Virus record (IMG/VR): IMGVR_UViG_3300045539_000124
Coordinates: 1 to 46,666 of that record
Strand: one strand, 5' to 3'
From: a virus
DNA: 46,666 nt
Positions within the stretch are counted from its first letter, which is position 1, and each line of letters begins with the position of its first letter. The notes under the pieces were generated by a model that was not told where the DNA came from, did no database searches, and worked only from the letters and a program-made list of their open reading frames with translations. A program made the position numbers and the translations under genes. Shown one piece after another: positions 7,889 through 16,195 of the stretch.

Positions 7889-8305
7889 ATTATATATTTT
7901 AGCAATAGTAATTGTACTATTATTATTTTTATATAAATTAATAATATTAGTTTTTTCTATATCTGTGAAATTTCTTATTCTTCTATTTGTAATTAATATA
8001 TTATTTTCTTTTAATATTCTATATAATACAATAGAAGTTATATTAAAAGTATTTGATATAATATCAATTGGAATTGTGGTATTTTGATATTGATATATTA
8101 AATTAGTAATTTGTTCATGTGGTAAGTTGATTTTATTATAAGATGGTGTTCTTTTATATATTTCAATATTATTTTTATCTAAAATTCTTTTAATAACAGA
8201 TTGATTAACATTATACAATAAACCAATTTCTTTAACTGTTTTATTGTTATTTATATAATTATAAATAATATCTTTTACTTCTGTTTCACTAAAATTAAAT
8301 GCCAT
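7889..8305 (-). pseudogene. N-terminal part of the IS607-split homing endonuclease
   Basis: Codons 1-139 of the interrupted gene begin MAFNFSETEVKDIIYN. They consist of roughly three short helix-turn-helix repeats of the form T-x-KEIGLLYNVNQSVIKRILDKNNIEI. The open frame runs on into the element as four foreign residues (SYRK) and stops at 7874. A truncated DNA-binding product could still be made. The gene starts 70 bases after the terminase stop on the same strand, the type of intergenic position favoured by phage homing endonucleases. No ACTATTTA motif precedes it. Confidence 0.8.
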
Positions 8306-8375
8306 AATATTTTATTTTTTACAATGTTATATTTTACGTAAAGATTACATAAAGGTTACAAATATATATCATTTT

Positions 8376-10043
8376 TTAGAATAAAAAAAATGTTTCTGGT
8401 AATATTTTTTTATTTGTATTATCTTGTCCATTATTTTCATAACGACTTTTTAATTCTCTTTCATAATATTCTGCATTATTATTGCTCACAACCCATGCAC
8501 TAACCATAGCTTTTGTTTTTTCTAGTGCTTTGGAAATTGATGTACCATTAGTATCGCAAACATATAAAGCTATTGATAATGAGAAGATTAAGTCACTAGT
8601 ACCACCTCGTTTATGGTCTGGACGACCTTTGTTATCGACAAAGCCTCTTAACTCTTCTAGTAATCTACTAGAACGAACAATAATTTCATCACGAAAACCT
8701 CTTGACATTGCATCCAGTATTTCATTTCTATTATTTTTAGTAATAACGATACCTGGTCTCAAATCATTATTTCCTTCATTTTCTAATCTATCTTTAATAT
8801 ATCTATCTTTTATTTCTGTATAGTGAATATTTTTATATTCATAAGTGTTAATTAATTTTTGTGCAACAGGAATACCATAAGACCCTGTTAAATCAATAGC
8901 AACATAAGCATTATTATAGATAACTGCATATTTATATACAATATCTGCTAATAAATCTGGTGGTATTTTACCTCGATACTCAGCAACCATCTCCTTAGTA
9001 AATAAGTTAATAATGGTAATTGTTGAATAATCTTCTGCAACACCTGATGATACATCTGAGCCAAGTACATATTTCTCATCAGGTGAAGAAGGGAACTTCC
9101 AAATATGAAAACAATTATTAAAGTCATAGAAATTAGGTTTAATAATATTTTCAACTTCTTGTTTAATTAAATATTCTTCATCAATAAAAGCACCCCCTGA
9201 ATTATTAAATGAACATTCTAATTCCTGAGCAATCTTCTTCTTGTCGAAATTGAACCCAGCACATTCTCGTTCATACCAACTAGAAGTTGGCTTATAACCT
9301 CTGATTATCAATTCTTTCTGTTTATCTTCGTCAAATTCAATAATTTCATCATTACCAGAAACCCATTTTAGGTCAGAAATTAATCTTACATCACGATACC
9401 ATTTTAATTCTTGACATACAAATGAACTTTTACCTTGTGATGCTAAATCAAAAATTTTAAAAAATACATTATTACACCCTGATGGTGTACTAATTATACG
9501 AACATTACCCCCCATAGAGAATACACTTTTACTACTCTCCCAAAACTCTTCATCGTGTTCAAAGTGTGCAAATTCATCGATAATTAGGTTGTTTATTTGT
9601 ATACCCCTCAACGAATTTCCTTGTCCTGCCTTTGCTATTATTTCAGAACCATTAGCATATGTTTTAAATTTTTGTGAATCAATAATAGTTTCAACTCTTA
9701 AAAAATCTGGTAAATTTTGTATAAAATCTGATATTCTTTTTAATAATTCAATTCTTGCATGTTCTAAATTATTACCTACCACGCCCAATTTTATATTTTG
9801 ATTAAAACATATTTTCCAAGCGTAATATGCTGAGGTAAAGGAAGTTATACCACTCTGTCTGTACTTATTTGTGATAAAATGCTCGTTGTTCTCATACAAT
9901 TTAAAAGTATCCTTTTGGTGTGGAAGCAATTTAAATGGTATTACACCTATTTTTTTATCTTCAATTTTAAGGTAAGTTTCTGCAAAGTATTCAAAATCCA
10001 TTGCACATTTTATCCATTCTAGTTCTAATTCCTGTTTTGTCAT
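8376..10043 (-). CDS. terL: Large terminase subunit (T4 gp17-like)
   Basis: This 555-residue protein is the DNA-packaging motor ATPase and nuclease. The ATPase half shows the Walker A region KYRQSGITSFTS (60-70), the GNSLRG motif (141-146) and Walker B NLIIDEFAHF (151-160). The nuclease half has GSDVSSGVAEDYS with Asp329, a second acidic site VAIDLTGSYG (Asp383) and GGTSDLIFSLSIAL near the C-terminus. The usual Walker A lysine before the Ser/Thr is replaced by Ile (GIT instead of GKT). It is slightly shorter than T4 gp17 (610). It is transcribed divergently from the gene at 10099. On its strand GGTATTTATAA lies about 25 bases before the ATG, a variant of the motif seen elsewhere. Confidence 0.95.
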   Translation of the reverse strand: MTKQELELEWIKCAMDFEYFAETYLKIEDKKIGVIPFKLLPHQKDTFKLYENNEHFITNKYRQSGITSFTSAYYAWKICFNQNIKLGVVGNNLEHARIELLKRISDFIQNLPDFLRVETIIDSQKFKTYANGSEIIAKAGQGNSLRGIQINNLIIDEFAHFEHDEEFWESSKSVFSMGGNVRIISTPSGCNNVFFKIFDLASQGKSSFVCQELKWYRDVRLISDLKWVSGNDEIIEFDEDKQKELIIRGYKPTSSWYERECAGFNFDKKKIAQELECSFNNSGGAFIDEEYLIKQEVENIIKPNFYDFNNCFHIWKFPSSPDEKYVLGSDVSSGVAEDYSTITIINLFTKEMVAEYRGKIPPDLLADIVYKYAVIYNNAYVAIDLTGSYGIPVAQKLINTYEYKNIHYTEIKDRYIKDRLENEGNNDLRPGIVITKNNRNEILDAMSRGFRDEIIVRSSRLLEELRGFVDNKGRPDHKRGGTSDLIFSLSIALYVCDTNGTSISKALEKTKAMVSAWVVSNNNAEYYERELKSRYENNGQDNTNKKILPETFFLF

Positions 10044-10085
10044 TTTATAAAAAAATTATATTCTTAATTATAAATACCTTATTTA

Positions 10086-10093
10086 ACTATTTA
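10086..10093 (+). promoter_or_regulatory. ACTATTTA promoter-like motif at 10.09 kb
   Basis: AACTATTTATATAT ends 5 bases before the ATG at 10099. The spacing is the shortest in the window, so the transcript would have almost no leader. Confidence 0.4.
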
Positions 10094-10098
10094 TATAT

Positions 10099-10890
10099 AT
10101 GAATACAATTAAAATATCGAATCAGGGGTCTGTAATAGATAATCATTTAATGGTTAATTTATCATCTATGTTTGATATTGATAAGAGTAGAGATATAGAT
10201 AATTTTATTAATAAAACAACGATTAAATCTATTAATACTATTATAGATGTTGAAAAGACTGTATTTCGTTCAAGCACTAGTTTATCAATTATACCAAATA
10301 TTATTACCACTTCAACTACTGCTGGTGTTACAACAAATGTTTATAGTAGTACTTTTTTAAATACTTTATTTACTGTTGAAGATGTTTCGAATTATAGTGA
10401 AGGTTTTATTAAATCATTTTATTTATTAGAATTTTATGATTCAGATGATATTGCAAATCAAACTTTAATTTTTGATAAGAGGTTATATTTAAGACCAGTA
10501 ATGACAAAAGATATTAATGGTTATAATACTATTGAGAGTGCTGATACAGATATTTCTTTTAATAATTTTAATATTTTAGTTGCAAATAATTTGTTATTAA
10601 ATATAAATTCATTATATTTAAAAGTTAGATTTTTTTCAGCAAAAACAGGTTTACTTTATTTATTTAAAAACAATAATGATTTACAATTTGATAATAAATC
10701 ATTATTTTTAAAAATAAGTTTAAATAAAGTAGATAATTATTGGAGTTTTAATATTGTAAGTAATTTGTTATATCAATATAATAATCCATTTGTACAAGCT
10801 GCTGTTGATAATGAATCTATTAATAAACAAAAAACTAATTCAAATTCTGATAAGGGTGATTTTATAAATAAATCAGGTAATTATCAGTAA
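10099..10890 (+). CDS. Hypothetical virion-region protein, 263 residues
   Basis: I do not recognise this protein. It is rich in Asn, Ser, Ile and Thr, with a central part (FIKSFYLLEFYDSDDIANQT, about 110-129) that alternates hydrophobic and polar residues as in beta-rich structural proteins. The C-terminal 30 residues are hydrophilic. It has no signal peptide or membrane segment. It lies between the terminase (divergent) and a tail-completion protein, where T4-like phages encode neck and tail-completion proteins, so a neck or tail structural role is a guess from position. Confidence 0.65.
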   Translation: MNTIKISNQGSVIDNHLMVNLSSMFDIDKSRDIDNFINKTTIKSINTIIDVEKTVFRSSTSLSIIPNIITTSTTAGVTTNVYSSTFLNTLFTVEDVSNYSEGFIKSFYLLEFYDSDDIANQTLIFDKRLYLRPVMTKDINGYNTIESADTDISFNNFNILVANNLLLNINSLYLKVRFFSAKTGLLYLFKNNNDLQFDNKSLFLKISLNKVDNYWSFNIVSNLLYQYNNPFVQAAVDNESINKQKTNSNSDKGDFINKSGNYQ

Positions 10891-10920
10891 CTAATTAATA
10901 CTTAACTTAAAATATATATT

Positions 10921-11082
10921 ATGTTTCTATTTATCTTGAATGCATCAATTATTTACCTTTTATTTGTAATAGGTAAATCTATTAAATCTTATATGTCAAA
11001 CACTATATTAAATTTAAATGATAAAGAATTACAAATTCTATGGTTTTCTTTATCATATATTGTAACATATATTTTTATTTAA
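10921..11082 (+). CDS. Small membrane protein, 53 residues
   Basis: ATG at 10921 opens a 53-codon frame ending TAA at 11080-11082. The translation has two hydrophobic stretches, FLFILNASIIYLLFVIG near the N-terminus and WFSLSYIVTYIFI at the C-terminus, joined by a polar loop. This would give a two-pass membrane protein. It sits tightly between two plus-strand structural genes (30 bases either side), which supports it being real. Function unknown. Confidence 0.5.
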   Translation: MFLFILNASIIYLLFVIGKSIKSYMSNTILNLNDKELQILWFSLSYIVTYIFI

Positions 11083-11112
11083 AAACTAATAATTACTTTA
11101 ACATTTACTTCA

Positions 11113-11853
11113 TTGAATAAGAAATTAAAAAATAATATTAAAATTGATAAGATTAATGATAGTTCTCTTAGACAATATGAAATAATTGAAGCTAGTGACC
11201 CAAAAACTAGTTATTTACCACAACCAATTAGTATTGATGATATTGATGGTGTTGTTATATCTACATTTAAGGAAGGTGGTTTTAAATTGAATATAGATAA
11301 TGTTGATGTACCTGCTATTTTTTTAACGAATGAAAGGTGGGCAGAATTTAGTAAGACTTGGGAATTGATGGATGGTGATAAGAATGTTATACCACCTTAT
11401 GTTACAATTAAGCGTAATGCTATTAAGCGTGGTGAGTATTCTGGTGTAAAATATAATATACCAAATAAAAATTTTACTTATGTAAAAGTACCTACATTTG
11501 AGAATGGTGAATATGGTTATGATTTATATTCTATACCACAACCTACACCAATCGATATTGAATATGAGATTACGTTTTTTACTAGATATATTAGTGATGC
11601 TAACCATTTTATTACACTATTTTTAAAGAATTTTACATCTAAACAATATTATATTTCATTGTATGGTCATTATTTTAGATTTGAAGATAATGATATTATA
11701 GAGAATAACGATACTTATGATAATATTGATAATGATAGATTTTCAGTACAATCATACAAGATGACATTGAAAGCTTATTTAGTTGATGAAAAAGATTTTA
11801 AAATAACGAAATCATTTAATAGAGTTGGTAATAATTTTAATGTAGAAAAATAA
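11113..11853 (+). CDS. Tail completion / sheath stabiliser protein (T4 gp15-like)
   Basis: The 246-residue protein resembles T4 gp15, which caps the tail tube and sheath and joins the tail to the head. The best match is the segment QPTPIDIEYEITFFTRYISD (about 146-165), equivalent to the gp15 segment with PSPIKMIYELSIFTRY, followed by an aromatic-rich region and a closing beta segment YKMTLKAYLVDEKDF. Length is close to gp15 (272). No ATG is available near the 5' end; the frame begins at TTG 11113 after an in-frame stop at 11080, and the next ATG is deep in the conserved region. The assignment comes from remembered family features, not an alignment. Confidence 0.6.
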   Translation: MNKKLKNNIKIDKINDSSLRQYEIIEASDPKTSYLPQPISIDDIDGVVISTFKEGGFKLNIDNVDVPAIFLTNERWAEFSKTWELMDGDKNVIPPYVTIKRNAIKRGEYSGVKYNIPNKNFTYVKVPTFENGEYGYDLYSIPQPTPIDIEYEITFFTRYISDANHFITLFLKNFTSKQYYISLYGHYFRFEDNDIIENNDTYDNIDNDRFSVQSYKMTLKAYLVDEKDFKITKSFNRVGNNFNVEK

Positions 11854-11867
11854 ATAATATTAAAGTT

Positions 11868-11875
11868 ACTATTTA
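11868..11875 (+). promoter_or_regulatory. ACTATTTA promoter-like motif before fibre gene
   Basis: TTACTATTTATATATAAAAT ends 20 bases before the ATG of the beta-helix protein and lies entirely between genes. Confidence 0.5.
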
Positions 11876-11895
11876 TATATAAAATAAATATAATA

Positions 11896-13989
11896 ATGGC
11901 TGATATTCAAAAAGTAATTGAAGGTGTTGATAAAGTAGGTACTTTTGCTAATAAATATAATGGTAGTATTAAGGAACATATTGTTTCAGCTACATTAGAT
12001 AGTACAACTGGTATGTTAACATTGGGTAAATATGATACTGACCCTTTGTTGGTTAGTTTATCATCTTTAAATGTAATTACTGGTTTAACTTTTTCACAAA
12101 TTAACACACTTAAAACTAATAATACATTACAAATTGGTAAATATTATGAATTATTTTTTAATACCATAGATTGTATTGATTATACTAATACGGTTTATAC
12201 TGGTGCAACGGAAACATTATATTTATTAGCGACTAGTGTTAATACTTTTCATCATCAGGTTTTTTCTAAACAATATCCACAAGATATAATTTATTTTGAT
12301 TTTAATAATCAATGGTTTGATACGCATATATCATCTATAAGATATAATCGTTATGGATATATTTATTATAGAAAAGATACAATTAAAAATTTAGAAGTTG
12401 ATGGATATGATTTTAGGACACATATCATGAAACGTTATTTAGTTGATACCACTACATATAATCAATATTCTGTTGGTTTAACGTATTACATTGGTAGTTA
12501 TGCTTGGTATAGTGGTGAATTATATGTATGTACATTTCAACATACTAGTACATCTACTTTTAATAATTTTTATTGGATTAAAATATTAAATAATTATTAT
12601 TATAATTTACCAAAAACTGGTTCTACAACATATGGTAATGTAACTATATATGCATCATCAACAGGTATGACTGGATATACATTCTCAACAACATCGGTAA
12701 TTCCTTCAACTGTTTATAATATTAGTATTTCTTGTTATAAAAATTATGATAATAGTTTAAGTGTTTATACTAGTTCAAATTATACTCATAAACCTAATAT
12801 TGTTATTTGGGGTGGTTATTGTTTTAATTTAAAATTTGACCAGAATTGTTATGATATTAGAATTGATGATGTTAATTATGAAAATAATTTTATAGGTTCT
12901 GGTAATATACATATGATAGGTAATAATTATGAGTATAATATTGTTAATACAAACGGAATATTAGTGTATGGTAGTTATACTGGTATAAATAATTTATCAA
13001 ATAATTATAATTTATTTATATCAAATGGGTCATATAGTAATAATATCCACTTTTCTAGTATTATATATATAAATTTAAATAATAGCATTATTGATAATTG
13101 TAGTTTTTTAAATTTATTGGATAGTGGTGGTAGTAATAATATTAGTTATAGTAGTTTCCTTTATTTATATATGTCTTATGGTAATAATATAATCAAGTCA
13201 TCAGGAATTAAATTAATTGGTGATTCTAATACAATTAATGATTGTTCTGATTTATATTTAAGTTATAATACTACTGGTGGTACTATGAATAGTACAATAA
13301 ATAGTACATTTATTAATAGTAATTTTTTATATGTAACAGGTACAGGTGGTACAAATAGTTATAATGAATTTACTGAATGTTCTACTATTAATTTTAATGG
13401 TAGTAATAATGAATTAAAATCTTGTGGAACAATTGGGTTTTCATTTAATATCAATGGTAGTGGTAATACTTTATCAAATTGTAATGTTATCAATTTGACT
13501 GGTAGTACGAATACTTTATCAACTTGTACTTATATAAATTTAACTGGTAGTCAAAATAATTTTTATTATTGTAATGCTTTTGGTCAAAGGAGTGGAAATT
13601 TTAATAGTACACAATCTACTTATGGTGGTAATTGTCATACTTTTGATACTGTTGGTACAGGTAGTTTTAATAATGTTAGTTTTACTAATGGTAGTGTAAA
13701 TGTGTGGGTATTATCGGCACAAACATTAAGTTATAGTAATTTTAATGGATATGTACAAAATATTTGTTTTTCAGGTTCAACAACACAAATATTTAATTAT
13801 ATTACATCGAGTACAGTATTTTATGGTAATACTATTGGTGGTATATTATATAATAGTGCAGGTGTAATTACAAATACAACTATAAATAGTAGAACTTTTA
13901 CTGCTGTTAATGATAGTGGTCAACCAATTTCAATTGGTTTCAGTGGTGGTACTACACCATATTATACTAATTTAACTGCTTTTGCATAA
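11896..13989 (+). CDS. Beta-helix tail fibre or spike protein
   Basis: The 697-residue protein has a non-repetitive N-terminal part (1-about 290, starting MADIQKVIEGVDKVG), which probably attaches to the virion. A long region (about 290-610) follows that is built of short Asn/Ser/Thr/Gly-rich units such as NLTGSTNTLSTCTYINLTGS, with regular hydrophobic positions and Cys/Asn ladders. This is typical of right-handed parallel beta-helices in phage tailspikes and adhesins. The C-terminal 80 residues are less repetitive and may form the trimer tip. No polysaccharide-lyase active site was recognised, so it may bind rather than cleave. A glycosyltransferase gene follows after 7 bases. Confidence 0.7.
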   Translation: MADIQKVIEGVDKVGTFANKYNGSIKEHIVSATLDSTTGMLTLGKYDTDPLLVSLSSLNVITGLTFSQINTLKTNNTLQIGKYYELFFNTIDCIDYTNTVYTGATETLYLLATSVNTFHHQVFSKQYPQDIIYFDFNNQWFDTHISSIRYNRYGYIYYRKDTIKNLEVDGYDFRTHIMKRYLVDTTTYNQYSVGLTYYIGSYAWYSGELYVCTFQHTSTSTFNNFYWIKILNNYYYNLPKTGSTTYGNVTIYASSTGMTGYTFSTTSVIPSTVYNISISCYKNYDNSLSVYTSSNYTHKPNIVIWGGYCFNLKFDQNCYDIRIDDVNYENNFIGSGNIHMIGNNYEYNIVNTNGILVYGSYTGINNLSNNYNLFISNGSYSNNIHFSSIIYINLNNSIIDNCSFLNLLDSGGSNNISYSSFLYLYMSYGNNIIKSSGIKLIGDSNTINDCSDLYLSYNTTGGTMNSTINSTFINSNFLYVTGTGGTNSYNEFTECSTINFNGSNNELKSCGTIGFSFNINGSGNTLSNCNVINLTGSTNTLSTCTYINLTGSQNNFYYCNAFGQRSGNFNSTQSTYGGNCHTFDTVGTGSFNNVSFTNGSVNVWVLSAQTLSYSNFNGYVQNICFSGSTTQIFNYITSSTVFYGNTIGGILYNSAGVITNTTINSRTFTAVNDSGQPISIGFSGGTTPYYTNLTAFA

Positions 13990-13996
13990 AAATAAC

Positions 13997-14623
13997 ATGA
14001 TAAATAAATATTTTGATAATACATATCTAATTAATTTAGATAGAAGAACTGATAGGTTAGAGAGAGCAAATCTTTTAAAAGATAAATATGATTTTGAATT
14101 TGAAAGATTTCAAGCGATTGATGGTTTATTATTTGAAGGTGAATTTGAAAATAATGATAATTTGCGTTATAATAAATTTGCTTCTGCATTGAATAAAACT
14201 GTTATTAAAGTATTGGAAGATGCTATTGATAAAAAATATAGCTCTATTTTAATTTGTGAAGATGATATTGAATTTAACCCAGATTATTTAGAAATTATTA
14301 AGAAAGGTAATATAATATTTCCTGAGAATTGGGATTTATTTTATTTTGGTTGTACACATATTAGTCCATTTAAATTTTTAACAAATAATATTGGTGTCAT
14401 TAGAGAAGCTAATGCTTGTCATTCTGTTGGAATAAATTCAAAAAACTTTCAATTATTAATTGATGAATTAAAAAAGGATGATAAATCTTTTGATTTAATA
14501 CTAAGGAAAGTTTTACAAAAAAAGAATAATTCTTTTTGTATTTTTCCAAATGTTACTTATCAATATTCTGGAATTAGTGATATTGAGGGCGGTTATTTAG
14601 ATGCAGAAAAAATAACAAAATAA
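13997..14623 (+). CDS. Glycosyltransferase family 25 (LPS-type) protein
   Basis: This 208-residue protein matches GT25 enzymes, which transfer sugars such as galactose onto lipooligosaccharide or protein. Diagnostic features are the N-terminal TYLINLDRRTDRLERA, the QAIDG segment and the acidic motif ILICEDDIEFNPDYL, where the DD pair would bind metal and sugar nucleotide. I chose ATG 13997 over an in-frame TTG at 13982, which lies inside the preceding gene. Its position directly after the beta-helix fibre suggests co-transcription. It could modify a virion protein or the host surface; the sequence does not say which. Confidence 0.8.
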   Translation: MINKYFDNTYLINLDRRTDRLERANLLKDKYDFEFERFQAIDGLLFEGEFENNDNLRYNKFASALNKTVIKVLEDAIDKKYSSILICEDDIEFNPDYLEIIKKGNIIFPENWDLFYFGCTHISPFKFLTNNIGVIREANACHSVGINSKNFQLLIDELKKDDKSFDLILRKVLQKKNNSFCIFPNVTYQYSGISDIEGGYLDAEKITK

Positions 14624-14675
14624 AAATTATAATTTTTTATAAAAAATTAGTATTTAAAATAAAGAAATAAATACT

Positions 14676-15452
14676 ATGGAAGAAAGCATAAATATGAGTA
14701 GTCTGGGTGGTCAACCAAAAGCAGATTATGTAATTTTAACAGATATTGTAGATTTACCATCTAAGGGTATTTTTTATAAAAATAAAAAATCGCAGGTTGA
14801 AGTTGAAATGATGACAGCTAAGGATGAGGCTATTTTATTATCACCTAATTTGGTAAAGAAAGGTGAGGCGTTTAATAAATTGATTAGTTTAAAAGTTAAG
14901 GGGTTAGATGGTATCACACCGAAAGATTTATTAGTTTGTGATAAGAATGCTATCTTAATGTTTTTAAGGGCATCAGCATACGGTCCTTTGTATGAAACAT
15001 CTATTATATCACCATTTAATAATGAAGAATTTACTGCTAGTGTTGATATTACTTCATTAAAAGAAAAAGAATTAACTGTTTATCCTGATGGTGATGGTCA
15101 TTTTACTAAAATGATTGGTGGTAAGAAAATTGTTTTTAGATTATTATCTTCTGGTCAATTAGAAACTGTTGTTACAATTGTTGATAATAAGATGAAACAA
15201 AATGGTGGTATTAATTATATTCTAACAGAAAAATTAGTTCACCAAATTGTTTCTATTGATGGTGATACTGATTTAATTAACATTAGAAATTATGTTGATA
15301 GAATGAGACCATTTGAAGCAAAAGAACTAAGAAATTATATTAATGAGGTAGAACCTGGGTTGGATATGTCGTATGATTTTACGTGTCCATTCACAGGTAA
15401 TGATTTTCGTAGTGAATTTTCAATCCTGTCAGACTTTTTTTATCCTCAGTAA
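14676..15452 (+). CDS. Baseplate protein (T4 gp26-like)
   Basis: The 258-residue protein resembles the T4 baseplate protein family of gp26, acting in baseplate hub/tail assembly. Typical features are DLPSKGIFY near residue 28-36, the motif VEMMTAKDEAILLSPNL, and a C-terminal FTCPFTGNDFRSEFSILSDFFYP ending, the same kind of ending as remembered members. It is somewhat longer than T4 gp26 (208). A second coding frame begins directly at the stop codon, shifted by +1, and continues for 54 codons (see next entry). GTATTTAAAAT about 20 bases upstream is a possible variant promoter. Confidence 0.72.
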   Translation: MEESINMSSLGGQPKADYVILTDIVDLPSKGIFYKNKKSQVEVEMMTAKDEAILLSPNLVKKGEAFNKLISLKVKGLDGITPKDLLVCDKNAILMFLRASAYGPLYETSIISPFNNEEFTASVDITSLKEKELTVYPDGDGHFTKMIGGKKIVFRLLSSGQLETVVTIVDNKMKQNGGINYILTEKLVHQIVSIDGDTDLINIRNYVDRMRPFEAKELRNYINEVEPGLDMSYDFTCPFTGNDFRSEFSILSDFFYPQ

Positions 15453-15615
15453 TGAATACGAAAGAATACTAGAAGAAGAAAAACGAGTATTAGTTAAACA
15501 TGGTGGTATGACTTATAATGATGCTAATAGTATGACAACTTATCAAAGAAAAATACAATTAGAATTATTAATGGAAGAAGTTGAAAGAATAAATGCTCAA
15601 AGAAATGCTAAATAA
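15451..15615 (+). CDS. Small tail-assembly frame, possibly joined to gp26-like gene by +1 frameshift
   Basis: From 15451 the +1 frame reads NEYERILEEEKRVLVKHGG, then MTYNDANSMTTYQRKIQLEL and onward to a TAA at 15613-15615. It is Glu/Arg-rich and helical, resembling the short partner that follows gp26-like genes in other phages. The upstream in-frame ATGs (15373, 15400) lie inside the conserved C-terminus of the gp26-like gene, and the first internal ATG (15508) would discard half the frame. A +1 step at CAG-TAA-T (15447-15453) would join the two frames as FFYPQ-NEYERIL. A T7 run at 15435-15441 is a second possible slip site. Independent initiation is the alternative. Confidence 0.55.
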   Translation, partial: NEYERILEEEKRVLVKHGGMTYNDANSMTTYQRKIQLELLMEEVERINAQRNAK

Positions 15616-15618
15616 AAT

Positions 15619-15660
15619 AATAGCAACTATTTATAAAAAAGATAAGTAGTTGCTATTTTT
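15619..15660 (+). terminator. Bidirectional-type hairpin with T run
   Basis: AATAGCAACTA (15619-15629) pairs perfectly with TAGTTGCTATT (15647-15657) and is followed by T residues. It starts 3 bases after the small tail-assembly frame. The left arm overlaps an ACTATTTA motif (15626-15633), so termination and a promoter may be combined here. Confidence 0.65.
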
Positions 15661-15682
15661 CTTTAAATTAAAAAATAATATC

Positions 15683-16192
15683 ATGCGTAAACCAACAAAA
15701 AAAGCACCAATAAGATTTAAGAGTTATGGTGAAAAAGATTTCCAATATGAGTTAGCTATGGTTAGAGCATATTCAGATGCAGATGCAATTGCAAATATAA
15801 TATTATATAGAGTTGATACTATTAAAAGTAGAGTGCATAATGTATATGGTGAAGCTAAGGCTAGTGAAAAGAAATTTTTAACCCCAATTGAATTAAATAT
15901 TACATTAGAAATTGGTGATAATAAAACAGATTTTATCGCATCTAATGGTATTTTTAGAGAGTCTTTTGGAAATATTAAGTTTGGTGTTTATAAGGATGAA
16001 TTAGAAGAAAAATCATGTGTAATTAATAGAGGTGATTTTTGTACTTATTTTGATGGTGATAAAGATAGAACATTTGAAATAACAAAAGTAACTAATATGG
16101 ATTCAAATAATTCATCATTAGGTTATAAAGCTACTTATATTTTAGTAGAAGCTGTTCATGTAACTAAAAATGTAATTGATATACTAAATTAA
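15683..16192 (+). CDS. Structural protein, possibly neck/head-completion type
   Basis: This 169-residue protein starts at ATG 15683 (MRKPTKKAPIRFKSYGEKDF); an upstream in-frame TTG is inside the terminator hairpin. The segment VDTIKSRVHNVYGEAKASEK, followed by FLTPIELNITLEI, a Gly/Phe region and LEEKSCVINRGDFCTYFDG with DRTFEITKV, has the order of elements I associate with phage neck proteins such as T4 gp14, but the similarity is weak. Its position beside gp26-like and lysozyme-like genes also allows a baseplate role. The gene ends 3 bases before the next ATG, so the two are probably translated together. Confidence 0.62.
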   Translation: MRKPTKKAPIRFKSYGEKDFQYELAMVRAYSDADAIANIILYRVDTIKSRVHNVYGEAKASEKKFLTPIELNITLEIGDNKTDFIASNGIFRESFGNIKFGVYKDELEEKSCVINRGDFCTYFDGDKDRTFEITKVTNMDSNNSSLGYKATYILVEAVHVTKNVIDILN

Positions 16193-16195
16193 TAT

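Noticed and set aside
10891-10920. Conventional Shine-Dalgarno sequences before phage genes
   Set aside because: Start-codon leaders checked across the window, including this one, are A/T runs without AGGAG-like sequence at the right spacing.
13982-13996. TTG start for the glycosyltransferase
   Set aside because: It overlaps the stop of the fibre gene, and an ATG at 13997 directly precedes the conserved GT25 start region.
15626-15633. ACTATTTA at 15626 as the promoter of the neck-like gene
   Set aside because: It is part of the left arm of a perfect terminator hairpin and lies 49 bases before the ATG. It may still function, but the hairpin explains the sequence as well.
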